From Singulisphaera acidiphila DSM 18658 (lineage in GTDB: Bacteria > Planctomycetota > Planctomycetia > Isosphaerales > Isosphaeraceae), in NCBI RefSeq assembly GCF_000242455.2, contig NC_019892.1:9248744-9312743 (forward strand): a DNA stretch of 64,000 nt, in the 5' to 3' direction. Below the pieces are notes generated by a model that saw only the letters and a list, made by a program, of their open reading frames with translations, was not told where the DNA came from and made no database searches. The translations under genes and the position numbers were made by a program. This document shows positions 45,641 through 54,373 of the stretch, piece by piece. Within the stretch, counting starts at the first letter, position 1. Each line of letters opens with the position of its first letter.

Positions 45641-46858
45641 ATCCGACAACTGCGTTTCAACCCCAACGGGACGTTGCTGGCGGCAGCGGGAGCGCCGGGG
45701 TCGGGGGTCGAAATCTGGGATCCCGCGTCTCATACCGCGCTAGCGGTCCTGACGGTCCCGAACCTGGTGGCAGACCTGGCCTTTTCCGCCGATGGCCATA
45801 CCCTGGCCGCAGCCAGTTCGACCGCATCCACTTCGGTTTGGGCCGTCGTTGACCCCCTGGTTCGGTCCCAGATCAATAGCCTCGACACCCTGCCGACCTC
45901 ACTGGCGTTCGGATCCGATCAGCGTCTGGCCATCGGTTCCGCCAAGGGGACGATCCGGGTCTGGAACCCCGGTCACTGTCCATCCACAACCCAGCAAGTC
46001 AAGGCTGACCCCCCTCCTGGCGCGGTGGGTGACTACGTCCAAGGGGATCGGGCGACGACCCTCATCTTCAATGAGAAGGATCGGCTGATCGCCGTCGACC
46101 CGGAAGCGATCCCGTCACACCACCACGGGGCCCGGCGTTCGCCGCCCAGGATGTACCCGTCCCCCGTGGCTTCCGCCAAGCAGGGGCAGACCCTATTTGT
46201 GGCCCGGGGCCATCAAATCATGGTCTGGAACAGCCCGGCGGAACCCCAGCGCTGGTCGAGCCTGGAGATTCCTCGGTCCAGGACGTCGGGCTTATTAGCG
46301 AATTCCGACCGGGCCCGACGGGAACGGGAGCCAGACCCCTGGCGTCAGCTCGCGGCAAATTCAACCGGTGATCGGCTCTACCTGCTCGACTCCCACTCGA
46401 TTCATGCCGTGGCCCTGGACGGCGGCCGAGCGCGGAACCTGGAATGGCACCTCCCGGATGATGCCAACCGCCTGAGCCTGAGCCCCGACGGCAAGACCTT
46501 GGCGGTCGGCGATAAAGAGGGGAACGTGTACCTCGTCGACACGGCCCGCGGGACAATCCGAACTCGACTCCCGCTCCCCTCCAGCGAGTCAGACAGACAG
46601 CCGATCTGGGCGCTCGCCTTCTCGCCGGACGGACAAGAACTCGCCGTCGGCCTCCAACAAGGACATATCGACCTCTGGTCACTCAACAACCCCACAGCCC
46701 CCCTGCTCCGGCTAACCGGCCACCGCGGGTTCATCAGCACACTCGCCTACGACCCCAAAGGCCGCTTTTTCGCCAGCACCGGGAGCGACAAGCTCGTCGA
46801 CATCTGGGACCTCGACCACGTCCGAAGCGAGCTCGGCCGACTTGGACTCAACTGGTAA
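45641..46858 (+). pseudogene. Duplicated WD40 end of the kinase gene, fused to transposase
   Basis: This repeats the last 405 residues of the kinase gene at 31624 and keeps the same stop. It has no own start or kinase part. It is fused in frame with the transposase fragment (single frame 45242-46858, 538 codons). Differences from the source copy are few (for example PRSRTSG for PRPRTSG, LLDSHS for LLDFHS, SDRQ for SEKQ). A beta-propeller alone, led by transposase residues, is unlikely to be a functional signalling protein. Confidence 0.88.
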
Positions 46859-46930
46859 GCGGCCACCGATCCTTCTCAAAACCAACGTCGCAGCGCAACA
46901 ATCGACCTCTCAGCTCGTTGCCCCCCTCGC

Positions 46931-47611
46931 TCAGGCCGGTTCTTCATCCTCGAGGACTTCGCCGAAAGCGTCCGCGACATTCGGATCATCCGGCTCCCCT
47001 TCATCATCGCTCGACTCGTCAGCGACAGCGAGGTCGCCGGAGATTTGATAGAAGATCAGCAGGGTGTTTCCGAAGCGATTCTGCCGGGTCTCGCGGAGTT
47101 CACCGAGGTCGAGTTGCACATATTCCTTGGGATCAATCTGGACGATAACGAGGCCTGGCTCCTCACTCCCTTCGGAATCCGTGGAAGCGCGACGAAGCAG
47201 GGTCGGCCGATCGGCGATCCGCCGCATCGCGTCCACCCAAAGGTTTTTGTACTGCGGTGGCGCAACGTAAATCAAATCATACTGCTGATCCGTTGCATTC
47301 AAGAACTTCAAGGCGTCGACGCGCCGCACGACGGCCTGATCTGCCAGGCCGGTATGCGCGAGATTCTTCTTGATCGTGGTCACCGCGGCGTGCGCAAGGT
47401 CGGTAAAGGTACAGGACTCAGCTCCCTGGCTCAGCGCCTCGATCCCAACGCTCCCGCTGCCCGCAAACAGGTCGAGCATCGTCATGCCCGGAATCCGTGG
47501 GCGCAGGATATCGAAAAGCGCCGTTTTGACACGATCGAGGATCGGACGCGTCCCATGCCCCGGAACCACGAGCAATGTTCGTCCTTTAGCCGTTCCTGCA
47601 ACCACACGCAT
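46931..47611 (-). CDS. rsmD: RsmD-like methyltransferase, second copy
   Basis: A near-identical copy of the gene at 35396, still a full 226-codon frame with the SAM motif LDLFAGSGSVGIEAL and the same VAPPQY motif. Differences are about two residues (DSEGSEEPG for DSDGNEEPG). It arose with the duplicated block. Upstream the frame stays open into repeats (up to 47782), which are not part of the gene. The upstream 20 bases equal those of the first copy, but the promoter region beyond has been replaced by repeats, so expression is uncertain. Confidence 0.8.
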   Translation of the reverse strand: MRVVAGTAKGRTLLVVPGHGTRPILDRVKTALFDILRPRIPGMTMLDLFAGSGSVGIEALSQGAESCTFTDLAHAAVTTIKKNLAHTGLADQAVVRRVDALKFLNATDQQYDLIYVAPPQYKNLWVDAMRRIADRPTLLRRASTDSEGSEEPGLVIVQIDPKEYVQLDLGELRETRQNRFGNTLLIFYQISGDLAVADESSDDEGEPDDPNVADAFGEVLEDEEPA

Positions 47612-47638
47612 CAGCGATCCCCTCATCACGCCGCCGAA

Positions 47639-47716
47639 GGAACGCTGGCGAAACAATTCCCCGAAATCGGACCACCCATCCCCCAAAATATGAGGAAGTT
47701 GTTTCGTCAGCGTTCC
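47639..47716. repeat. MITE-like 78-bp element, copy 1
   Basis: The ends are inverted repeats of about 16-23 bases (ggaacgctggcgaaac at the left; gtttcgtcagcgttcc at the right) around a short AT-mixed core. A copy of the same length with few differences lies at 48059-48136. There is no coding capacity, so it is probably moved by a transposase encoded elsewhere. Confidence 0.75.
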
Positions 47717-47721
47717 AAAGG

Positions 47722-48058
47722 CGGCGACCGTTCGAGCAAGACCTACACCGTTGACGGTCGCCCCTCCAGGGCTGCAAATCATTCGGATTTGAGCTTATCC
47801 TACTTCCAGGGGTTTCACCCCTGGCTAGAAACGGTCGCCCCTCCGGGGCTACAATGAATCCGTCAGCGATTGCCTCAACGGGAAAAATGCAGTCAATGTC
47901 CGCACGCCATCACAACAATGCACTCGTTTTTCAGCCCCGGAGGGGCGACCGTTTCTAGCCAGGGGTGAAACCCCTGGAAAATATTCGACATATTAGCGTG
48001 CGTAGCCCCGGAGGGGCGACCGTTCAAGCAACACCTACACCGTTGACGGTCGCCCCTC
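47722..48058. repeat. Palindromic repeat cluster (BIME-like)
   Basis: Two unit types occur. Unit B (gcgaccgttc..cctacaccgttgacggtcgcccct) is seen at 47725-47766 and 48017-48058. Unit C (ccaggggtttcacccctggctag followed by aaacggtcgcccctccggggct) is at 47806-47850, and its inverted copy at 47932-47977 is separated from it by about 82 bases, forming a large stem. All contain the core ggtcgcccct or its complement. No gene is present. Confidence 0.8.
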
Positions 48059-48136
48059 GGAACGCTGGCGAAACCATTTCCCGAAATCGGACCACCCATC
48101 CCCCCAAAAATGAGGAAGTTGTTTCGTCAGCGTTCC
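48059..48136. repeat. MITE-like 78-bp element, copy 2
   Basis: Same size and ends as the element at 47639-47716. It begins inside a unit-B palindrome (after ggtcgcccctc) and is followed by cttta at the 3' end of the isomerase gene. The two copies share almost all bases. Confidence 0.75.
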
Positions 48137-48157
48137 AAAGGCGGAGACCGCTTTGCT

Positions 48158-48943
48158 TTACAGCAGACTCTCGAGCAAGAGCTTGAGCTTGCGGACCTCA
48201 ACCTCGACCTCAAAGTTATTCTCGGGCAGATCGAGAATGGAGACGGTCAAAGCGCGGTCGTAACCGACGCGAACCAGTTGGTTGACGACCCGGTTGTACT
48301 CGATCTCGCCCTGGCCGACACGGACCTGGAACTCGCCCGGGTTCTTGCCGGTGTCACGGAGGTGGACGCTCTGGACGTAGGGGTAGACCTCGTCGAAGTC
48401 GGCCCCGTTATGCGGACCTTGGATGTAGTGGCTGGGGTCGAGGGTCAAGCCAAGGCCGGGGATGGCCTTGCAGAGTTCGACGGCCTGCTTCGGGTCGGCG
48501 GTCAAGGTCTTCGAGTGGGTCTCGACGGCCAGGACCAGCCCCTCGCGCATCGCGTAGCCGGCGAGTGTCGAGAGCCGCTTCACCTCGTCGTCGAACGAAG
48601 TGCCCAACGGGGCGGCCGGAATGGTCAGAACGGCCACGGTGAGCGGCTTGGCCAGACGGCACATCGCCTCAAACCGCTTTCGCAGCAAGGGGGCTGTGAG
48701 GTCTCCCTCGCCAAAGTCGAGCCCGAGCGCGGCGGGTGTCAGGCTGGGCCCGCGCCGAAGCCGGTGCAAGGCGGCCTCGGGGTTCTCAGCCACCTCCGAC
48801 GGGCGCAAGTGGGGGCTATTCTCGACGATCGCCAGGTCGATCTTGTCGAATTCCAACTCGGCGATATGACGCAGGGCCGACTCCAGCGGCTCATTCGAAA
48901 AGCAGAGCGTGTTGCAGGCGACGAACACCCGACCCCTCCTCAT
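48158..48943 (-). CDS. Sugar phosphate isomerase/epimerase (TIM barrel)
   Basis: A 261-residue AP_endonuc_2/xylose-isomerase-like protein. Features: FDKIDLAIVENSPHLRPSEV, EGLVLAVETHSKTLTAD (metal Glu/His), GLGLTLDPSHYIQGPHNGAD and VQSVHLRDTGKNPGEFQVRVGQGEIEY, a common late metal site. It is shorter than the isomerase at 20540 and not very similar, so it likely acts on another sugar or sugar acid. Its 3' end sits next to the repeat cluster. The start is MRRGRV; no signal peptide. Confidence 0.88.
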   Translation of the reverse strand: MRRGRVFVACNTLCFSNEPLESALRHIAELEFDKIDLAIVENSPHLRPSEVAENPEAALHRLRRGPSLTPAALGLDFGEGDLTAPLLRKRFEAMCRLAKPLTVAVLTIPAAPLGTSFDDEVKRLSTLAGYAMREGLVLAVETHSKTLTADPKQAVELCKAIPGLGLTLDPSHYIQGPHNGADFDEVYPYVQSVHLRDTGKNPGEFQVRVGQGEIEYNRVVNQLVRVGYDRALTVSILDLPENNFEVEVEVRKLKLLLESLL

Positions 48944-49035
48944 CCTCCCTAGGGGGTTCCCGTCCCGGGCAGCCGGGTCTCCCGACCCGTAGAGCCAATG
49001 CTCGGCCCAGGACGGACCACGATTCGGGCACGATC

Positions 49036-52000
49036 TTACCGCAGCAGGCTGTTGGACGGTAGGGCAGTCGCCTTGCCCGTGCGAATCATCTCGGCATGGT
49101 CGGCGGTGGTCGGTTCCGCCGCTCTCACCGCCACGGAGGAGGAGGATCGGACCCAGTGCGAGCCGGCAAGGCGGGCGAACTCGGCATACTGTTTTTTGCG
49201 GTAGGCATGCAGGGCAGCCAAGAGCACCCGCCGGGTGTTCTCGCGCTCCGGTTCCGTCGGCACCGCGCCCGCGATCCGCAGGTCGTCCACCCAGAGGCTG
49301 CCGGGCGTGAGCAACTCGAACCGAATCCGGGCGGCGGCGAGCCCGTCGGCCGGGAGCTCGGAGCCACGGACGGCATGCGCCACCCAGTCGGGCTGGACCG
49401 TGAGCTCCGACCAGCGGCGATAGGGCTGCCCTCCCCCTTCACCTTCGATCCAGAGCCGGACCTTCGCGTCCGCGTGGTCGGATCGGAACCAGGCCTGAAC
49501 CGTCAAGGCGGCGTATCCCTTGGCAGGAAAAGCGTCGCTGAGGATGACTGCGGGAGGCGTCTCCGCATTGAGGCGAAGGCTGCCCCGCCCCGTATGAGGC
49601 TGCTCGGTATCGATCTCGGCCGTGCCGGCCTCATCGTCGAGGAGCCGCCATCCCCCGGGAGGCGTGGGCTCGTGGACTCCGGCCAACTGAACCACCGGGG
49701 TCGCTGCCGGTTCGAAGCCAGGGTTGGGAGGCCCCGCGACGACTCCGCCCGGTGGAGTCCGGCTGAGCCGTGCAAGCTGGGTCGAAATCTCGTCGTACCG
49801 CGCCTGCATCCCGGCCAGGACCGCCTCGGACGGATAAGGCGTCACCGGTCCGACCTTGACCTGAGGAGCCCCCACCCGAATCGCGGCGACACCAAAGGGG
49901 TGCAGATCAAGCACCAGCCGACTTCCCTCGCCGACGACCTCAGGGGCCAGACGAAGCGATCGGCCAAGGTCCTCCACCGTGGCGGAACGACTACCCAGCA
50001 ATGTCTCCACCCTGACCGGGTAGGGCGTATCATTCGCCAGCGAAACATAAGTCGAGGTCCCCGACCGCAAGGTGCGGACCGCTACGCCAAACGGCTGCCG
50101 GTCCAACGGCGTAGGGGAGGCCGACGAAGCGGGCAAGGCGCGAAAGACACGGGCGAACTGGCGAACACGCTCCTCATGCCCGGCGACGGCCGACGAAGCG
50201 AGCATCACCCACCGCGCGTCGAGGGCAGCCACGGCATGCCCCATCAACTCGTCCCCCGTCGCCCCCTCGGGCAACGGCATCGCGGTCAGACGCAACCCTC
50301 GGCCTCCCCCCGCCCTCACCTGAGCGGCGGGTGAACGCGAGCCCCCGATGCGCGCGCCTGGTTCCTCGAGGCCGACGAGCACTCCCCGCCCCGCGCGGGC
50401 AATGACCGGTGCGTCGAGTTCGGGGCTGGTGGCCAGGTCGTGCGACAGCTCGTCGGCGGAGAGACCAACCCCCCGGAGGACGACGGGAACCTCTTCGCCT
50501 GTAGGCCAGGTCTCGAGGTCGAGCCCGACCGCGCGCCAGGCCTGGCTGGGAGCCAGGCCGGCCAGGTCGACCCGACGGGCCTCGTCGCCGGCCGGGCCGT
50601 CGTCCAAGGCGGGGGTGGCTACAGCCAAGGTCGCGCCGGGGGCGGTGCGGTGGACGGTCGCGCTCAGTTCAGTGTAGAGCGCCCCGATCCCTCGGGAGCG
50701 CCAGGTCAACCAGGGCATCCGACCCGGGCCAGCCAAAAAACGTGACCGGGCTTCGAACCGGCCAGGAGCCGTGGTCCCGAGGCCTGGAATATCGCGGCTG
50801 GCCTCGGGGCCGAAGGTCTCGCGGACGAACCGGGCGAATGTCAGGTCGTCCATCCCGGTGTCAGGCCCCCCCAGCAAGGTTGGCCCCGGCCCAAGGCGAA
50901 TCAAAAGGCCAGCCAGGGCAGGCCGCGTCTTCCGGGTCGAAATTACCTTGGCGACTCGCCCTTTCAAGGCCTCGCGAACTTCGGGGTTAAGGGGGTGGTA
51001 GGCCGGGCCGTCGGCCAGGCCATTGCGGTCGACCCGCACCAGGCCCTTCGCCAGCGCCTCTGCCGAGTCGGGGGCAGGGAGGCCGGGCAACGGTCCGTCC
51101 GTCGCCAGCTCCAGCCACGCGGTCAATCCCTGCCGCTCCAGGATCCGGAGCAGCAGATCGAGGCGATCCGGACCGGTCGGATCCTCGCAGGCCTGGCCGT
51201 CGAGGGCCCGGCGTTGCGACCGATCGGCGAGGTCCTCAGGCATGATGATCGTCGATGCGCCACAGTAAGTGAGGTAGCGGGCGACGTTCAGGGACAGGGC
51301 AAGCGGATCACCCGGGACCGTTCCACCGCCAAATCGGTCGAGCAGTTCCGGGCCCGCCAGGTAGAGGCCAAGACCGCGTCCGGGGGAGCCCGATGGTTCC
51401 GTGATGGTCGGCGGCGCGGGGAGGCCGGGAAGCTCCGTGAGCGTGACCGACCCGAGTTGCACCGGCGCCACCGCGTCGCGATTGACGAGGACCAGTACCG
51501 GGCTGGCGTCGTCGGGCCAGACCAGCCACGAGAACGAAGCGACCGGGGTTCCCTCAAGGATCGGCGGCCCTGAGGCACAGGCGTCGAGCAGGACCCGAGG
51601 GCGGCCACGCCCCCCGCCGGAGTCGATCAGCGCCACGCCGAGCGCGGAGGGATGGCCGCCGGTGACCGTGACCGAGAGCCGGTGCGGTCGGCCCGGGTTC
51701 GGCACCTTCAGCCCCAAAGCCGACCAGGCCAGACCAGCCGGGGTCGAGGCGGGCAAGACTGCGGTCTCCGACCCTGCCCGGGTGATCCAACCTCGCAGCC
51801 GATCGCGGCGAGGCGCTTCCACCAAAGCCGCCTCGGGAACCGACCAGGCCACTCCCCCCGAAACCTGCACCGGGGCGCGCCCCGACGCCGACGGCCGCTC
51901 GCCACGGAGCCGCGCCAGGTCGATCATCTCGACCTCTTGCTCGGCCACTCCCGATGCGTCTTTGTCCCACTTCGCGGGCGACGAGCCGACCACCGTCAAC

Positions 52001-52821
52001 GCCACTCGCCGGACCGCCGAGGTCGCCGCCACCGGATTTCTCCGCCGGCGAATCCAGCGCACCAGCCGACTACTTTCGAGGTTGGCCAAGGGTTCCCACG
52101 ACGTGCGAACCTCGAGGATGTACGTCCCCTCGGCTTTCGGAGCGGGCATGTTCCAAACCTTGCCGGTCGGAGCGAGCACGTCGGTCGCAACCACGTCGTG
52201 CAACTCTTGCCGCCAGACCGGGTCCCCCCCACGATAGGGAATAAGCTCCGCCGAACACTTCAGGGCCACCTCAGTCGGCTCAGGCGTCAGGACGTTGAAC
52301 GCGATCGAAACCGGGACCATCGCCCCGGGCGCAGCGGTCCCATCCCCCTGCTCCAGGTCGACGGCAATCGCGTCCCAGCCGACCCGCTCCACACCGATCT
52401 CCAGCGAAGGCGGCGTCACAAGTCGTTGGGGGCCATCAAGGATGGCCAGGAACGGAAGCCGGACAACCTGACCGCCCGACCGGAAGAGCAAGCTTGCGGT
52501 TAGCGGGGCCTCGATCCGAGCGCGAACCCGGCCGGTCGAGTCGTTCCCAAGCCGCCAGCCATTAGCGCGCGGAACCGGGCCGCCCCGAGATCGGGCCGGC
52601 CAAACCAGCGCATCGACGATACGTCCCTCGGAGACTTCGAGATCAAGTCCCGCATTCTCAACGGGCGACGACGACGGAGGCACCTTCCAGGAGACCTCGA
52701 CCGTCATTCGTACCGCGCCCCCTCCAGGCTGGGGGGACGGATTGGGCGGCGCAGCTACGGCGGCCGTTCCCACCAGGAACAACCCCAAGCCCGCCAATAT
52801 CTTGCGCCATCCATTGCGCAT
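49036..52821 (-). CDS. Giant secreted glycoside-hydrolase-like protein
   Basis: A 1261-residue exported protein (signal KILAGLGLFLVGTAAVAA). The first 500 residues are beta-rich domains with no strong family match. About 530-800 contains a TIM-barrel-like part similar to family-10-type/GHL10 hydrolases (STIIMPEDLADRSQRR, GLTAWLELATDGPLPGLP, FARFVRETFGPEA). Around residues 1085-1225 lies a jelly-roll carbohydrate-binding-like domain (AEIDTEQPHTGRGSLRLNAE, VQAWFRSDHADAKVRLWIEG). The catalytic acid residues are not certain. It probably binds or degrades an external polysaccharide. Confidence 0.72.
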   Translation of the reverse strand: MRNGWRKILAGLGLFLVGTAAVAAPPNPSPQPGGGAVRMTVEVSWKVPPSSSPVENAGLDLEVSEGRIVDALVWPARSRGGPVPRANGWRLGNDSTGRVRARIEAPLTASLLFRSGGQVVRLPFLAILDGPQRLVTPPSLEIGVERVGWDAIAVDLEQGDGTAAPGAMVPVSIAFNVLTPEPTEVALKCSAELIPYRGGDPVWRQELHDVVATDVLAPTGKVWNMPAPKAEGTYILEVRTSWEPLANLESSRLVRWIRRRRNPVAATSAVRRVALTVVGSSPAKWDKDASGVAEQEVEMIDLARLRGERPSASGRAPVQVSGGVAWSVPEAALVEAPRRDRLRGWITRAGSETAVLPASTPAGLAWSALGLKVPNPGRPHRLSVTVTGGHPSALGVALIDSGGGRGRPRVLLDACASGPPILEGTPVASFSWLVWPDDASPVLVLVNRDAVAPVQLGSVTLTELPGLPAPPTITEPSGSPGRGLGLYLAGPELLDRFGGGTVPGDPLALSLNVARYLTYCGASTIIMPEDLADRSQRRALDGQACEDPTGPDRLDLLLRILERQGLTAWLELATDGPLPGLPAPDSAEALAKGLVRVDRNGLADGPAYHPLNPEVREALKGRVAKVISTRKTRPALAGLLIRLGPGPTLLGGPDTGMDDLTFARFVRETFGPEASRDIPGLGTTAPGRFEARSRFLAGPGRMPWLTWRSRGIGALYTELSATVHRTAPGATLAVATPALDDGPAGDEARRVDLAGLAPSQAWRAVGLDLETWPTGEEVPVVLRGVGLSADELSHDLATSPELDAPVIARAGRGVLVGLEEPGARIGGSRSPAAQVRAGGGRGLRLTAMPLPEGATGDELMGHAVAALDARWVMLASSAVAGHEERVRQFARVFRALPASSASPTPLDRQPFGVAVRTLRSGTSTYVSLANDTPYPVRVETLLGSRSATVEDLGRSLRLAPEVVGEGSRLVLDLHPFGVAAIRVGAPQVKVGPVTPYPSEAVLAGMQARYDEISTQLARLSRTPPGGVVAGPPNPGFEPAATPVVQLAGVHEPTPPGGWRLLDDEAGTAEIDTEQPHTGRGSLRLNAETPPAVILSDAFPAKGYAALTVQAWFRSDHADAKVRLWIEGEGGGQPYRRWSELTVQPDWVAHAVRGSELPADGLAAARIRFELLTPGSLWVDDLRIAGAVPTEPERENTRRVLLAALHAYRKKQYAEFARLAGSHWVRSSSSVAVRAAEPTTADHAEMIRTGKATALPSNSLLR

Positions 52822-53006
52822 GCAGAAAAACCAGTCCCTATGAGGTTCATTCGGGGCAGACCTGGGTCGACGATCCTTGTCAGCCCGGTCCCGGCTCCGT
52901 CACCTCTGAATCCGCCTCAAAAACGTCTCACACATCTCCGTACCGATAGTGGATTCGGCTGCCCGACCGACAAACTCCAGCCAAATCCCAAAAAATCGAA
53001 AAATCG

Positions 53007-53390
53007 CTACATCCCGTTTCTCCGTTTGCGGATGAATACGTAATGGAGGAAAGGCGCAGTATCGGAACAATTGGAAGGATTGGGAAGCCGACGAATCTTG
53101 CCCTTGTGAATTGGAAACGGATTAAGAGTCGCCTGCGGATGATATCTTTCACTTGGGAAGTCGGTCGGACATCGACGGAAGGACATGGCGCCAACGATTT
53201 GCAGTGTGAAGACGTACAGGTATTTCGGGTTGCGAAACTTGGAGCCAGGGTCAATAATAATCCCTTTGCTTTTTTCCAAGACCTCGAACTGATCCCCTGG
53301 CACGAATTCCGACACCTGTCGTCTCGCCGATCTTGAGCGCCCGGATCCGAGGGTCGATTCCCCAATTGGTCTCCGATGCCCCCCTTCCAT
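53007..53390 (-). CDS. Possible small protein in a 600-bp gap
   Basis: A 127-residue frame with fairly natural composition (EFVPGDQFEVLEKSKGIIID, NPKYLYVFTLQIVGAM), on the strand opposite to the next gene. No family or strong ribosome site is recognised. The stretch 52822-53431 has lower GC than its flanks. The frame may be chance, a fragment or a real small gene. Confidence 0.3.
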   Translation of the reverse strand: MEGGHRRPIGESTLGSGRSRSARRQVSEFVPGDQFEVLEKSKGIIIDPGSKFRNPKYLYVFTLQIVGAMSFRRCPTDFPSERYHPQATLNPFPIHKGKIRRLPNPSNCSDTAPFLHYVFIRKRRNGM

Positions 53391-53431
53391 CGGGATTTCG
53401 CATCGCGGCTCAACATAGAGGATTTGTTCCA

Positions 53432-54286
53432 ATGTGGACCTTCGTGTGGTGCGTCACGGTGCTGTTCAACGGCCACGACGGTAAAGAGCCGACGGATCGG
53501 CTGATTCCGGCACACTGGCAAGGGAACCCCTGGGGACCCGAGGCGACCCGGGCTCGGGCCAGCGGAGAAATCGCGCCGATCCCGATGAGCCCGCTGATGT
53601 TGCAGTGGGACAAATGGGGCAAGCAAGTGCTCCGCGATGGCGACATCGTGTTCCGACGCGCCGATGCTCGGCTGCTCTTCGGCCGGTTCCCATTCAGCCG
53701 GTTCACCGCCAACGTCAGCGGGAGCGAGTTTTCGCACACCGGGATCGTGGCGATCGAGGAGGGTCTGCCGGTCGTCTATGACACGACCAAGGCGGGCGTC
53801 CGGCGGCAGCCGTTCGCCGTCTGGATCCTCGACAACGTCGGTCCGTTCGGCGTCAAGCGGCTCCGCCCTCAGTTGAAGTCGCACGCGGCCGGGGCGATCC
53901 GCTTCTGTCGCGAGGCCTATGAACGCCAGATCCCGTTTGACTTCGAGCTCAGCCCTGACGACAAGGCCCTCTATTGCGTGGAGATGACGGAGAAGGCGTT
54001 CCGGGCCAGCGGCCTGCCACTGGCCGACCCGGTCCGGCTGGGCGACATGGAGAACGTGACGAAGTACCCGATCTGCGTCTTCTTGTTCCTTCAGTTCTCG
54101 AACCTGACACTCGACCAGCCCGTCTTCTTCCCCGGCAACGACCGGCACGGGATCTGGTCGTCCCCCAGCCTGGTGACGATCTACCCGGTCCCTCCCCGCT
54201 CCTCGACCGTGGGTCAACCGCAACAGAAGCCCGCAGGGACGGGAGCCAATAAAACAGCCGCCCGCGACCGGTCGTCCTCGTCCTGA
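53432..54286 (+). CDS. YiiX/NlpC-P60-like cysteine hydrolase
   Basis: A 284-residue protein of the permuted papain-like (YaeF/YiiX) type: LRDGDIVFRRADARLLFG, GSEFSHTGIVAIEEGLPVVYD with the His, and the nucleophile region DKALYCVEMTEKAF with Cys. These act on cell-wall peptides or lipids. The first residues (WTFVWCVTVLFNG) may serve as signal or membrane anchor. ATG 53432 has AGAGGA nine bases upstream; the longer frame to 53333 is not supported. It is transcribed away from the giant hydrolase gene. Confidence 0.83.
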   Translation: MWTFVWCVTVLFNGHDGKEPTDRLIPAHWQGNPWGPEATRARASGEIAPIPMSPLMLQWDKWGKQVLRDGDIVFRRADARLLFGRFPFSRFTANVSGSEFSHTGIVAIEEGLPVVYDTTKAGVRRQPFAVWILDNVGPFGVKRLRPQLKSHAAGAIRFCREAYERQIPFDFELSPDDKALYCVEMTEKAFRASGLPLADPVRLGDMENVTKYPICVFLFLQFSNLTLDQPVFFPGNDRHGIWSSPSLVTIYPVPPRSSTVGQPQQKPAGTGANKTAARDRSSSS

Positions 54287-54373
54287 AGCTGGCCTTGACA
54301 TTCGGCGGGACTTGGTCAGACTGACGCCCTCCCGGCCCAACGGATTGGCCGGGATCCCGCCTTTTCTTTGGTC

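Larger units (their letters stand above)
45641..47632. repeat. 2-kb duplicated block, derived copy
   Basis: The 1992 bases match 34105-36097 in the same orientation with very few changes. The left junction falls inside the IS5-type transposase at atccgacaactg, and the right junction ends at tcacgcc before the MITE-like repeat at 47639. The event copied the 3' kinase part and rsmD together. Confidence 0.93.

Noticed and set aside
47612..47782. Extended N-terminus of the second rsmD copy
   Set aside because: The extra codons come from MITE-like and palindromic repeats; the family start is at 47611.
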